Source: Rallus limicola
Lineage: Eukaryota; Chordata; Aves; Gruiformes; Rallidae
Length of the DNA stretch: 64,000 nucleotides
Direction: 5' to 3'
NCBI GenBank assembly: GCA_022605955.1
Contig: JAKCOZ010000007.1
Coordinates: 10,979,501 to 11,043,500, forward strand
Shown here: positions 12,528-25,006 of the stretch, piece after piece
Layout of the letters: each line of letters starts with the position of its first letter
How positions within the stretch are numbered: position 1 is the stretch's first letter
The notes under the pieces: generated by a model
Told to the model about the DNA's origin: nothing
Seen by the model: the letters and a program-made list of their open reading frames with translations, nothing else
The model's database searches: none
Translations under genes and position numbers: made by a program

Positions 12528-12549
12528 CCCCCCCCCCCCCCCCCCCCCC
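12528..12549. repeat. 22-nt poly-C run
   Basis: This is an uninterrupted run of 22 C (G on the minus strand), just outside the CpG island. It lies about 410 nt downstream of the EPT1-like exon 1 donor, so the G-run is on the coding strand of that gene. It could form G-quadruplex or i-motif structures. Homopolymers of this length are also prone to assembly and length error. Confidence 0.85.
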
Positions 12550-12559
12550 TCAGGAGGCT

Positions 12560-13500
12560 GCTACTCACTTAAACCCTGTCAACTTTGTTCTCACCGAGGT
12601 ACAAAGTAAACACCTGGCTCATACCCCTCGCCTGACTTGAGCGATACCCCGGGCCGGGAAAAGGACGCGCTGGTTGCACAGGTGGGAGCCCCAGGTGGGG
12701 GGCTGCCGGGCAGGCCACGGCCACACGCAGCGCAGGGCCGGGCGCTCGGCCGCCCCGGAACGGGGCAAACATCGTCCGCAAGCCCGGAGCCCTCTGGAGC
12801 CCAGACACGCCAAACCGGGAGGACCAGCCGCTGCCAGGGCCGCCGTTCACAGCCGGCCGCATGCCGCTGCCGCTCCTCTCCCGCCCGCCCGTCTGTCTCT
12901 ATGTCCGTCCGTCTGTCCCCCGCCTCGGCAGCGCGGCTGCCCGACTCCCCGGCCGTTACCTTGTACTGGCGGAAGCCATCCAGCTGCCGGCCGCTGACAT
13001 ACCGCCACCGCCACATCGCCCCACCGTGCTCCGCGCCGGCAGACGAGGGAGGGAGGCAAGGAGGCGGCGGGGCCGGGGGCGGGCGGAGGGCGGCTCCCCG
13101 GCCGCGCCCCACGGGCTGGGGCCTGCCCCCTGCTGCCGGGCATCCGCGGGGGCACTGGTGTCCCGGCGCGGCGGGGTTGCGTGGGGCCGGGGATACCCCG
13201 CGGGGCTGGGTGCCCGCCAGCGGTGGCTTCTCCCCGGGCGGCTCACGCCCGCCCACGCTCGTGGGAGCAGGCGTTTCCCCGTGGCCTCAGTCCGTTCCTC
13301 CGGCCGCCGTGCCAGCCTGCCCCCAGCGTCGGCAACAAACCCTTGGCTCCCTCCCGGTTCCCGGTGCTGGGGACAGCCTGCGGCAGGCTCCCACGGGCGC
13401 AGCGAGCCGTGAGCCGAGCAACGTCGCGGCATCAGGCCCCGAAAGTATCTTCCTGTACTGAGGACGCCGTGTTTATAGTACGCGTGAAGGTGCGTGCGTG
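12560..13500. promoter_or_regulatory. CpG island, promoter of EPT1-like gene
   Basis: The composition switches abruptly from AT-rich to very GC- and CpG-rich between about 12,600 and 13,480. Long frames in several phases on both strands (for example 12,637-13,461 plus and 12,591-13,256 minus) are typical GC-driven artefacts. The island surrounds a start codon and splice donor on the minus strand (12,960-13,016). It therefore most likely is the promoter and 5' UTR of that gene. No TATA box is obvious. A bidirectional transcript towards 13.5 kb and above cannot be excluded. Confidence 0.7.
12960..13016 (-). CDS. first coding exon of an EPT1/SELENOI-like ethanolaminephosphotransferase
   Basis: On the minus strand an ATG at 13,016 with G at -3 opens 19 codons, MWRWRYVSGRQLDGFRQYK. 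A splice donor (AAG|GTAACG) follows in phase 0. From memory, human SELENOI/EPT1 begins MAGYEYVSPEQLAGFDKYK and is then followed by YSAVDTNPL. The two match at Y6, V7, S8, Q11, L12, G14, F15, Y18 and K19, have the same length and are cut at the same point. EPT1 is an ER/Golgi multi-pass enzyme that transfers phosphoethanolamine from CDP-ethanolamine to diacylglycerol or alkyl-acylglycerol (Kennedy pathway). This exon lies before the first membrane helix and the catalytic motif, so activity cannot be judged. The divergence from EPT1 itself suggests a paralogue rather than the SELENOI orthologue. The remaining exons are not seen and probably lie to the left of the window. Confidence 0.6.
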
Positions 13501-16500
13501 AGTGAAGGCAGCGTTCGAAACAGTGTTATTTAAGTAACAGGTGACATGGGGGATTAAAGACTTTACTGGCATTCCCTTCCAGCAATAACCTGCATATCGC
13601 ATATCTGTATCAGAACGGCTCGCACCGGAGCTCTTTGTACCACGTCAGCCTGAGGTATGTCCCGCACCTTCCGATTTCCAGGGAAGCACAGCACTGGCAT
13701 AGGCGAAAGACCAGGAAACCTCAGTAGTGCTGCTTCAGCAGCCGGCATGACACCTTGTGTTATCTTTGCTGTACACTATTAGAGGGAGAGTTGAAATCAT
13801 ACACATCAGGGGCTGAGATCTTATTCACCAAATGGAGTCTATCCAGAAAGGAAATCAATTAAAATCCATTAATCACACCCCATGAGCTCTTCCAGGCACC
13901 TAATGCATCTTGAGAGCCTGTGTTATTTTACAAACTGTGCAGGTTTAATAGGAATTATATACAGGTTAAAATCACTAAGTGCAAACTGAATACAGTGGGT
14001 CTCATTCTCTATTATTAATTACACATTAATCACTCAAGATGTGCTTATACCCACATTCTGCTTCCAGTGGCTCTATCTGAACTTCTGCTCTTGAAAACAA
14101 CCCAGAACTGTAGCACTTAGCTTCAGGTTACTGAGTTAAAGCTCAATTCCAGTTAGAAAAGTTCAAGTATTTAGAGCTCGTATTTTTCAGGAGCCATCTC
14201 TTGTTTTAATTAGTATTCATGCCATGGATTTCACCCTTCGCCCCTGATTGTTACTATAGTGGGTTTAGGTTGTGTTGTGCTATTGAATTAATCTACAAGG
14301 GTATCTGAGAAAAGACTCGTGACTGCTGCTGTGTTCTGCACATTTATTTTTATGTGAGTAAGTTACTAAAACTGACCAAACCATTTTATAGCAATCACTT
14401 CCATTTCTTAACTCCAACACTTACAAGCTTCAAACACAAAAGCAGAAATAAGGCTTAACAACTATTCTCAGTGTGATGGGACAGTGGTAGAAAAAGTATT
14501 TGGTTTTCTGAAAGCTAGAAGGTTGCAAATATTTTACTTTTCTATTTTCAGGCTTCTAAATTTATGTTAAAGGAAGAAGATACGCTGTCCATTAAGAGAT
14601 AAAGATATAACGATATAGTAGATACAGAATATGAGGGTTTTTTTCTGGTTCTTCTGTAAAAGCTGTTTTGGTGATAAATGAAACACTTTTAAAAAAACAA
14701 ACCTGCCAGAAATACTCTGTGAAACAAGAAAGCAAAAGACTGCATGTAAGTAAAAATACAATTCCACTAATTTGTACCTCAGTATATTCTGCGTCTGCTC
14801 ATGAGCCCATTGAAGGAGTCAGCATTAAATAAGCAATACTGAAGAGAGGGAGACAGACTGGTGACAGGGTACAGAACATCAGAGCAACCTGTGACACAAG
14901 TAATGCAATTACTTGTGGAAATTATACTGACACATGCTAGCCTTTGATTTAAGAAACTTCCTTGATTTAGGCACCTCGATTGATATGAATGATTGTCCCT
15001 GTAGACCTAGCACACAGGCTCGCCAAGCCCAGGTATGAGCAACACCCACAGCTGCAGGACCTACTGCTACACCTGATGGTCTCAATGTTCTCCCCGTTCC
15101 CATGCACACCCGTGGATATGTTTAGAGGTTATCCTATGGTTATGTTTTCCAATTTGAAATGTTTACAGTACTTTTCCAGACAATTGTTTGAGCTGTCATC
15201 CAAACCATCCCTCCTACACGCAGGACTGTGGGAAGAGCAGTGAAGGGAGTCTTAGTGCTGCAGCACATTCCCTTGTGTCCTTTCTGGAAAACAGGAGTTG
15301 TACTGTGAGTAAAGAAGAGCTCTAACTGGCACTGGCACGTGGGTATTATAACCTGAACAAACTTCCACCCCATGACCTTGAGTGCGGATGAGATGAGGGT
15401 TAAGACAAAAGCCCAAATGACAGCACAGGTAAATTTCACTATAGAAAAAGCTTTCATTTTTTTGACAACTGTGTTTAGGATGTTCAGGCTTTACTAAGTA
15501 AATGGCCCCAAACGTGGCTTTCTGCAGCTCGGGGGGGGTGGGGCGGGGGAAATAATTCAAGGCCAGATTTGAATCCAGTGAAATCAGATGGGGACTTTTC
15601 AGGTTCTTCAGTGCTGTTTATTAATTATGTGTAAAAATAGCACTCAGAGGAAAGTGGTCATTTTAAAAGAGTGGACATACTGTACCAGTGGTGCATACAA
15701 GAAAAAGTTAAAAAGAATAACTATTCCACAGATGCAAATGGTATTTTTAAAATTTAAAAAAAAAAAGTAAAAAAGGAAAGAAACCAAGTATCAAGGTAAA
15801 TTATATTCTTCATCCATAAAAATGGCAGGAAAAGAGGAAAAGCGACAAGGGTTTGGAATGGCTTAGGATGAATTCTTGGCTTTCAGTTTTCACTCTCTCT
15901 GCTACAAGTTATATTAATAAATTAATAATGATGGAGTTTCTTGCATTGGGGAAACTGCCTAGTATGGCAACTTTGGCTTTTAATAATTTATGTGTTGTCT
16001 TGTTTATTCCCCAACTTAAAGCTGCCTGCTTTGCAATAGCCTTTATCTAGAAGGCCTAGAATAAATTCCTGCCTTCAAGAAGAAAAGAAAAAGCAGAGAG
16101 AAATCATGCACAGAGGAAAACCAATATAATTAGCTGCCAAAGCAGCTGAAGAAGCAACTAATATACTGGGAGGAACTGGTAAAGAGGAAGCAGTGTGAGA
16201 TACTTCAGATATCCCTGGAAAACTAGGAATGGCAGTGCTTCCCTTCCCATCACTACATGGGCTAGCATACATATGTTAATATTCAGGATGTCTATGCCAT
16301 GAAAGAAGCAAGCTTTCCTAAGGTGGCTAGCATCAGTTTAGAGGCTCCATTTATCACAGGCTCCCTGTAAGCTTATCTTGGTCTGTTAACCTGGTTTATA
16401 AATCATGGATGTTTAACATAGCATTGGTACTGAATGTTAGAAAATGATCCCATCTGTCCTCAAAACCTGCTGTATCAGCTCCAAAGCCAGCTGTCCATTT

Positions 16501-19344
16501 GTAGTTTCAGATTGCCTTCAGTAAAGGAATGTAAATATGACCTCCAATTTTGTTTGAATCAACAAAGGTATAAAAAAAAAGAGTTTGTGGATTGCAGAAT
16601 ACAGCTAGAATATGGCTAAGGGTTAGAAAACAAATGAAACAATCTTGGTAGCATAACCAGGTGATGGCTTGTTAGCTACAATGGGGCTTGCCAGCAATGC
16701 AGGTGCAGTGAGCCACTGCTGCGAACCGCAGTCCTCTCTCTGCCCTCATTCTAGAGAGCATGTGGTGCGCTAGGCCTCATGCAGGGGAAATGGCCTCCGC
16801 ATTGATATTGTAGGGAACCGGCTGCGTTGGATATGTCTGGGTGCCACCCTATAGCAAGGACACAGGTGATTCTGGGCAGGTACAGGCTCCCATGTTGGGA
16901 ATTGATGGGATGTTGATCCAGTTGCTTGTAATTTGTTCTGAAACAAATATGCTTCAAAATAAGAGTAAGCAGAAGCTGCCTTGCGTGGCAGTGAGTGTTT
17001 CTGCACTCATGCATGGTAACTTGCTCCTTAGTAAGGCAGCTCTTCCCAGTTCTGGCCAGTTCATTGCACTGAACAGACATAAAACCTTGCACTCAGAGCA
17101 AAGCAGGCTCATAGCGTAAGCATCACATGGTGAAGGTGTCCGTGTAAAGAAGATGGGGAGGGAGTAACAGGTAAAAAGCAGGGTCTTGATTTGGAGAAAT
17201 GCAGGTAGTGGGAGGGCTGCACCTTTAGGCTCTTCATTGCTTTATGGCAAATTCTGGAGTTCGAAGGTAGCCAGCTGCTCCTGAGATGAGCCCATGGGAC
17301 TGATCATCACAGAGGTATTGTATTGGTGATGAAAGAAAAAGTGTTAAACAAAGCATCACATAAGGTTCACTAGTCAATGTACTCTACTAATAAATAAAAC
17401 ACCCTTGAATCCAATCCCAGGGTCTGAGGAGGACAAGTGGCATGGTCCATTTTATGACCATGTAATTAAACTGTTTTCTTCCAAGTCAAGGTGGCCTTGT
17501 TCATACTGCCTAATGAAAACAAGTCCTAGCTTGTGCCACCTCCTCAACAGTGCCAGGGGTGCAGCATCTGTCAGTGCCTGACCCAGGCTGTGGAGCCTCA
17601 TCAGGCTACTAAGCAGCAAGAGCAATTAATAACAGGGGAATACCCAAGCTTCTGCTCTTGTTCCCTCTAGTTAGCTCATGGGAAAGCCTGCTGAGCACTG
17701 GCCCCAGCTGTCCCAAAATGCTTACATGTTTGCTCAGTCCTGCTTTGGATCATTCCAGCTCCCTTCAGGCTGCTGTGGAGCAGCTACCCTCCAACAGCAC
17801 AGATGCATGTAAATCCATGCCCCTCTGTCTTCTTTACCTCAGCAGTATAGATAAGCTGGGCTCAAGGGATGCTTAAGATGAACTTTTCAAATGGAAATGG
17901 TTTTGACAGTATACAGTCATCAGACCCTATATACTTTTCAACATATTCTTCTCCTTTGGGCACAGCATTGGTTAAGGTTTTTCTAGAAAGGTCTTTGTAA
18001 AGTCTTCAACACAAGGGTACGCCACAGCCACAATAAAAACAGTTCTACTAAACTAGTATCAATACCTGATCTAAAACTGGAAATTCAGTTCCTGAAGTTA
18101 CTACAAAAATGTCAGAACTTCAGTAATTTGAAAATCTCATTGAATCTAACTACGAGGGAAAATTTTAGTGGGAATAAACTGGTCTAATGATTAAACTTTT
18201 AAAAAACGTCACTTTTTTCCAGCTCTGAATATGCATTTTTTTCCTAGGAGTTAGAGCCAAAACACAACACTTTGATGATAGATGTTCAGTTTCGGCTTGG
18301 AAAATCTTATTTTGTTTGTGTTTCTCTCGTTAAACTAGAGAGACATAAGAAATAGGCAAATATGCTTCCAAAATGTTACTGCCTGTCAGAAAGTTATGTA
18401 GTCATATATCTTTTATAGCACTGAACACAAAGAAATAGCAGAAGACATAAAAATGTCAGTGATAGTAAGATGACACAGGCAGTGCTTGGTGGTGGGACGC
18501 CAAGATGACCGGGCTCATGCACAGCTGGCAGCTAGCAAGCTCCCAAAGCTAGAGTCCCACATGGCTTCACAGCCAAGGACTGGTAAAAAGATGCTTCCTG
18601 GGTATGTTGATTCATGTAAAACTTTTTTTTTTCCCTTTTGATTCTTAAATGATCAGCTATTAATTTTTAATTTGCATGAATGTAAGAACTTGACTCCGTT
18701 TGCTTCACTAAAATCTGGCATCCCCTGAGGGTTGGGTTGAGTTTTTTTTCTCTTTTTATCCACAAGTTTGCAGCTTGCCTCAGCATAACCGCACATCGTA
18801 CTGCGAAATGGTACAATTTATAGCGGAACTGACACTGCAGCCTTGGGATTAAAAAGTCTGAAGTGCTTCATGTTGTTTCCTAGGAAACTGTAGAAAGCCT
18901 GGAATCATCAAACTGCAACACAGTCTGCAGAAGAAAAGGTTGGTTTGGATCTCCACTGGGGATCTGCCCAGGATCTAGCCTATGTTTTGGTATCACCTCT
19001 TGCCTGACAGATCCATAAAGGTCCAGATGACCCTGAAAAACAGAGTCTAAAATACTTAATGAGTTTTTTGTCATCTATCTCATCCTGACTATGAGACTGG
19101 GATGTCTGTAACTTTTAAAGCTTTACTGAGGAAATGACTCAAACCAAAATCCTTTCTCTAAATTTGAATTTGACATTGTCCGTACCAGGCTTTATTCACT
19201 GGAAAGCTTTTAAAGCTGTAACTTAATGCTCTGTAAGAGGAAATTAATCCATAAATCCATGTTAGAATTAAGGACAGGAACATTCAATCAATATAAACAA
19301 GTTCTACAAACTTGAGTAATTTAAGCCTCCTTATCTTTTGATTC
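13501..19344. other. intergenic stretch between divergent promoters
   Basis: No exon or recognisable repeat of note. The sequence is AT-rich and mostly unique, with only short chance frames. A G-rich patch lies at 15,530-15,549. Sections such as 13,790-14,040 have TAAT-rich, evenly mixed composition like conserved non-coding DNA, but only an alignment could show this. Confidence 0.5.
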
Positions 19345-22300
19345 ATTTCAGGAGATAGGGCTACAGTTGATGGGGGAAGAGCATAGAGGTCAACGGGACA
19401 GTAATGGGCTCAGTGATGTTGTTCTAGGTGATAGTAGGGAAAATTCTGTGAATTGTCCTGTAGGATCTTGTGAGGACTCCTCAGAGGAGGCACCATTGCT
19501 CATCCCCCTCCCAAAATCTTCCTGTCCCCCGTTGGGGATACCTGCATCGGCTGCCTCCCTAAAGTGCCTGTATACTAATGCACACAGCATGGGAAATAAA
19601 CAGAATGACCTAGAGATCTTTCTGCGGTCACAAGGCCACGATCTCATCGTGATCACAGAGACTTGGTGGGACAGCTTGGATGACTGGGATGCTGTCATGG
19701 ATTGCTATGTGCTTTTTAGGAAAGACAGGCTCGGGAGGTGAGATGGAGTTGCTCTCTATGTGAGAGAGCAGCTAGAATGTATCAAACTCCAGCTAGGGGA
19801 GGGTGATGTACCAGTGGATAGCTTGTGGGTGAGAATCAAAGGGTAGGCTAGTGTCGGTGACACTGTTGTGGGTGTGTACTACAGGCCTCAGATGAGGAAG
19901 AGAAAGTTGATGAATCCTTCTACAAGCAGCTAGAAGTAGCCTCACGATCCCAGGCGCTGGTTCTTATTGGGGACTTCAATTACCCAGATATTTGTTGGGT
20001 AAGCAACAGGGCCAGGCATGTGCAGTCCAGGCAGTTTCTGCAATGTGTGGAAGATAACTTTATGATACAGATGGTGGAACCAGTGAGGGGTGGGGTGGTA
20101 CTGGATCTTGTTCTAACCAATAAGGATGGGCTCATTAGGGAAGTGAAGGTTGGGGGCAGCTTGGGACATAGCGACCATCAGAAGGTGGAGTTCAAGATCT
20201 AGAGTGGAAGAAGCAAACCAAAAAGTAGGATTGCTACCCTGAACTTTAGAAGAGCAAACTTGGATCTCTTCCAGGACCTAATAGGAGCTATATCATGGGC
20301 TACGCTGTTAGAAGGTAAGGGGGCCTGTGAGAGCTGGTCAGCGTTTAAACAGCGCTTCTTCTAAGCTCAGGATAGGTGCATCCCTGTGAGCAAGAAATCA
20401 GGAAAGGGTGGGAAAAGACCTGTGTTGATGAGCAGGGAGCTCATGGGTAAACTCAAAGAGAAGCAGAAGGTCCATGAATTGTGGAAAAAGGGTCTGAGCA
20501 CTTGGGAAGAATATAGGAACGTTGTCAGGGCCTGCAGGGATGTGACCAGAAAGACTAAAGCCCACCTGGAAATGAAGCTGGTGAGGGATATAAAGGATAA
20601 TAAAAAGGGTTTTTTAGGTATGTGAACAGTAAGAGGATGACTAGGGATAATGTGGGTCCTCTACTGAACAAGGGGGGTTGTCCTGGTAATGGGGGATGCT
20701 GAGAAGGTGGAGATACTGAATGCCTTCTTTGGTTCAGTCTTCACATCAAAGACTCCCCCTTGTGACTCCCAGACCCTGGAAAAAAAGAGAGTTTGGGAAA
20801 TGAAGTGCTTTCCTCTGGTTGAGGTGGGGGTGGTCCAGGAGCGTCTCAGAGGGATGTACACAAATCCATGGGGTCTGACAGGATGCATCCATTTGTGCTG
20901 AGGAAGCTGGTGGAAGTGATTGCTGAGCTGCTCTCTATCATCTTCAACAGGTCTTGGAGAACAGGAGAAGTGCCTGAAGACTGGAGGATAGCCAATGTCA
21001 CTCTGGTCTTTAAAAAGGGCAAGAAGGAGGACCCAAGCAACTATAGGCCAGTCAGCCTCACTTCTGTCCCTGGAATGGTGATGGATCAGCTTGTTCTGGA
21101 TGCCATCTCCAAGTAATTGGAAGAGAAGAAGGTCATGAGGAGTAGTCAGCATGGATTCACCAAGGGGAGATCGTGTTTGACCAATCTTGTAGCCTTCTAT
21201 GATGTCATCACCATCTGGGTGGATGGAGGGAGAGCAGTGGATGCCATCTACCTTGACTTCAGCAAGGCTTTTGATACTGTCTCCCATGACATCCTGATAG
21301 CAAAGCTGAGAGAGCATGGGATAGATGAGTGGACAGTGAGGTGGGTTGAGAACTGGCTGTCAGGCTGAGCTCAGAGGGTGGCGATCAGTGGAGCAGAGTC
21401 TGACTGGAGGCCTGTGACTAGTGGTGTTCCCCAGGGCTTGGTGTTGGGTCCAGTTCTGTTTAACATCTTCATCCACAACCTTGATGAGGGAATAGCATCC
21501 ACCCTCAGCAAGTGCCGATGATACAAAGCCAGGAGGAGTGGCTGACATGCAGGAACACTGCACTGCCATCCAGAGAGACCTGTGTAGGCTGGAGAGCTGG
21601 GCAGGGAGAAACCTAATGAGGTTCAACGAAAGCAAGTGTAGAGGTCTTGCACCTTGGAAGGAAAAACCTCTTGAATCAGTACAGGCTGGGGGATGACCTG
21701 CTGGAGAAGAGCTCTGCGGAGAAGGACCTGGGGGTCCTGGTGGATGACAGGTTGGCCATGAGCCAGCAGTGTGCCCTGGGGGCTAAGAGAACCAATGGGA
21801 TCCTGGGGTGCATCAGGAGGAGTGTGGCCAGCAGGTCAAAGGAGGTGATCCTCCCCCTCTACTCTGCCCTGGTCAGGCCCCACCTGGAGTATTGTGTCCA
21901 GTTCTGGGCTCCTTGGTATAAAAATACAGGGATCTCCTGGAGAGAGGCCAGTGGAGGGCTACAAAGATGATTAAGGGCCTGAAGCATCTCTCCTATGAGG
22001 AAAGGCTGAAAGAACTGGGACTGTTCAGCCTTGAGGAAAAAAGATTAAGAGGGGATCTTATTAATGTTTATAAATATTTCAAGTATGGGACACGGGGAAA
22101 TGGCCAGCCCCTTTTCAGTGTTCTGTGGGGACAGGACAAGGGGCAATGGCTGCAAGTTGGAGCACAGGAAGTTCCGCACCAACATGCGGAAGAACTTTTA
22201 CACAGTGAGGGTGACAGAGCCCTGGGACAGGCTGCCCAGGGGGGTTGTGGAGTCTCCTTCTCTGGAGATATTCAAGACCCGTCTGGATGCCTCCCTGTGT

Positions 22301-22391
22301 GACCTGTCCTAGGGAGCTGCTTTGGCAGGGGGGTTGGACCCAATGATCTCTGGAGGTCCCTTCTAACACCTATGATTCTGTGATTCTGTGA
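19345..22391 (+). mobile_element. long CR1 LINE copy with decayed ORF2 (endonuclease + reverse transcriptase)
   Basis: About 3.05 kb, against roughly 4.5 kb for full-length CR1; ORF1 and the 5' end are missing. The APE endonuclease domain starts near 19,556 (CLYTNAHSMGNKQNDLEIF, VITETWWD), continues through LIGDFNYPDICW (about 19,960-19,995) and ends with a GHSDHQ motif near 20,170. The linker and RT follow: DWRIANVTLVFKKG, the template-grip [13 protein letters not shown], motif [15 protein letters not shown] (about 21,250) and motif B SGVPQG (near 21,425). The C-terminal part ([12 protein letters not shown]) lies at 21,740. Stops interrupt it at 19,742, about 19,845, 20,200 and 21,114, among others. 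The catalytic ADD of motif C (21,514-21,522) is out of frame because about two bases are missing just before it. The copy is therefore dead. The 3' end has the ATTCTGTG tail at 22,374-22,391. The 5' border is approximate. Confidence 0.94.
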
Positions 22392-23205
22392 AAATGTATA
22401 TATTGTTTCTTTGAGATTTCTTCCTACACATGGATTGAGAAAGAGCGATGCAATCAAGAACACCACTGACAAATATATACTCATTTTCTGGAATTCACTG
22501 AAGGAGTTCAGTTTTATTAAGAGGAATTTTATATTTTTCATAGAATTTTTGTGCAGTAAAAAACCAAAGAGTCTAAAATTTCCTACTGTTCCCTGAGCAG
22601 CAACAACTTTGATTTTGAGCACAGGGTCAGTTGATCAGATAAAACAGCAGGCTCAAACCATTCTTGAGACCTGCAATGTGCATGGAAAAAAAACCAACCC
22701 ACAACCTTCTTCAAAAATTATATCACCAATTGTCTTAATTCTGACTTCCAAAATTTTAATGCATAGATTTTTTTAACAGTCTTGAAAAAAATGTAATAGC
22801 ATTATGAGACTTAAGCTTTTGTGAAAAAGCTTGTCATCTATTCTTTCCCTACTGGAATATTTTTAAAAAAAACAATCAGTGCTCTATTTTAATTTCTATT
22901 CTGACCCCTTGTCTCTATTTCCATGTCATTTCAGTACTTCTTTGTGAAGAACATTTAAACAAATATAGGAAATGTATTGATTTGGTCACCTTCTTGGGAT
23001 TTTATAAATGTACCTCCCAGGTTGTGAGCAACTTGGAAGCCTCAGAAGGAGTTCACATGTGGAAAAAGTAATACAGACTCACTAAGCAGACAAGACTTCA
23101 GTGGTGCATGTATTTCTCCATGATTTAGCTCTCCGACTTAGCCTATTTAACTGAATAGCCCAATAATGTACTTCTTCAAATATCAAAGAAAACCACTTTG
23201 ATGAT
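22392..23205. other. intergenic stretch
   Basis: AT-rich sequence between the long CR1 and the older LTR. No gene or clear repeat seen. Confidence 0.5.
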
Positions 23206-23602
23206 CATCCTGGTTCTAGACAGACCAGAGTCAACCTCCCCAAGCAGCCAGCACAGGTGAGCTGAGTTAGCCTGGGCTGTTTCCCACACCACCTGACATC
23301 ACTCCCCCATAAAAGGGGCTGGTTGGGGAGAGGTAAGGGTTTGCTGTCCTCTAGAGCAGTTGGAGTGCAGCTGGCTGGGGCATTGAGTTGGTCCTCCTGT
23401 TGTGCAGCGCTCTTGTTAGCGCTGGGTTGGTAAGGTACTCTGTGTTATCACTGGGAGTAAGTGAAACTCGCTGTGGGCTGTTATTGCTCCCCTTTCATGG
23501 TGATTTTTGTCAGCAAACTGTCTTTATCCCAGCCCAAGGAGGCTCTGTTTGCCTCTCCTCAGGGAGTGTGCAGTGCTCAGCCACTGCTGAACCACCACAA
23601 CA
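23206..23602 (+). mobile_element. older ERV-type LTR
   Basis: It begins ATCCTGGTT and ends with ACCACCACAACA, the same kind of ends as the LTR at 8.5 kb. A CCATAAAAGGGG TATA region lies at about 23,308-23,317 and sets plus orientation. Downstream GC-rich sequence resembles an R/U5 region. The first bases are mutated, and I could not find a convincing target-site duplication. It looks like an older, shorter member of a related LTR group. The plus-strand frame 23,388-23,732 crosses it and is not a gene. Confidence 0.6.
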
Positions 23603-24419
23603 GCATATAATAGAGTTCATTTGTCAGTCTGGTGCTTTCAGAAGAAATACTGCCATTTTTTGGATGAGAATGCAGTGCTTTTCAACTGTTGTTTTGAACA
23701 TAACAATCAAAGGCAGTATGGGGTTTGGATGATGTTTCTGGCTCCTCTTTCTTTGCAAAATCCTCTTTAATTAATGGCAGTTTTATAAAGGGAATGAGAG
23801 ATGGGTATTGGCCACAGGGTGCCTTGGAAAAAAACCTACAGACATAACCTATGGAGAGAGATATGGGTAACAAGAGTTTAATAGTAATAAATGCAGCCCT
23901 ACACTAACCTTGTTTTAAAATCCAAGTGCTTTACAAACTCTAATTAAGCTATGAGATATGAAGTATAATTATCTTGTTTTATACAGATATACTAGTTTCT
24001 TAACAGCAGCTCTGGCAGCCTAAATGACCTGAAGAGCATACAAAAAGCACTAACAAAATAACCCCTGTCCATTTTCTGCCAGTGTTTCCACTTGTAGCAG
24101 AAAAACATTTTCAAAGGTCACCAGCTCTTTTCTTTCAGTTGCAGTTCTAACCTTCTGGAAGAGAAGGTTGTTTCAATTCCAAGCCCCTACATCTTGGCAC
24201 TGACATTGCCCCTTTTTTAACTCTAACAGCTTATTTGCTGTTAGCTTAGCAAGTTAAAATATCTGAAGTTAATGACTTAGCAGCAAACACTTTTTGTAAA
24301 GCATGTGCCTGGGTTCAGGCTTGCTTAGGCATCTAGTCCAGTGTCCAGATCCCAGCACTCTGCTTATGTCCCCGTGGTGTTGAACAGCACCGTTCTTTCG
24401 AGGTTCACACCTGAGTGAC
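23603..24419. other. intergenic stretch upstream of the SPIDR CpG island
   Basis: Contains a MIR-like SINE relic at 23,920-23,990; otherwise no gene or clear signal. Confidence 0.5.
23920..23990 (+). mobile_element. MIR-like core-SINE relic
   Basis: AAGTGCTTTACAAACTCTAA, TATGAGATATGAAG and ATAATTATCTTGTTTTATACAGAT follow, in order, the MIR segment GTGCTTTACAT...TTAATC...CTATGAGGTAGGTA...ATTATTATCCCCATTTTACAGAT. The copy is diverged but collinear. It was identified by eye. Confidence 0.55.
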
Positions 24420-25001
24420 CTCAGGTACCACGAAGGCATGTGGAGCTGGGGAACGTCTTCTGCAACCAGCTCAGGCGTCGCGCTCCGGAGCGTCCCCACA
24501 GCTACCAGGGCTGCTGCCTCATCCGGCGCCCAGGGCACGGAAACAGACGACCTAAGCCCCAGCCCTCCTCCCACCCTCAACCCCCCCTCCCAACTTCGCT
24601 GGTGAAGAGGCCGCAGGACAAACCCTCCCAGCAATGGTGTTTCCCGCCAAGAAACCCCCGAGGGTTCGCGGTGTCCCCCCGGCTAACCGCTGGAGCCGAG
24701 CGGCTACCTCTCGCCGCCGGGGCTGCTCCTGCGGCCCGGCAAGGCCGGCAGGCGGGCGCTCGCGGATACTGTTAACGCCGCCTCTACAACGGCCGCGCTG
24801 TGAGCCTCGGAGCCGCGCAGCGGAAGGAGGGAGGGAAGGAGAAGAGGGGAGCGGCCGAGGCCGCGCACCACCGCGCGCGGGCAGACGAGAGAGAACGGAG
24901 GAGCAGCAAGGCCAGCAGCGCCGCCAGCTGCGCGCAGGGAGCACGCGCACAATACAACCTCTACCTCGCCCGTGACGCCACCCGCGCTCCGCCACGCCCG
25001 C

Positions 25002-25006
25002 CCAAT
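25002..25006 (+). promoter_or_regulatory. CCAAT box upstream of SPIDR
   Basis: CCAAT in the context CGCCCAATCGGGAG, 174 bp before the SPIDR start codon, is consistent with an NF-Y site in a TATA-less CpG promoter. Function is inferred from position only. Confidence 0.45.

Noticed and set aside
12591..13461. Long overlapping open frames on both strands (221 and 274 codons) in the 13-kb CpG island
   Set aside because: Several phases are open at once with Pro/Arg/Gly/Ala-rich translations, typical of GC-rich DNA. Only the 19-codon spliced frame matches a known family.
23388..23732. 114-codon plus frame as a gene
   Set aside because: It starts inside an LTR-like repeat and reads across its end into unique DNA.
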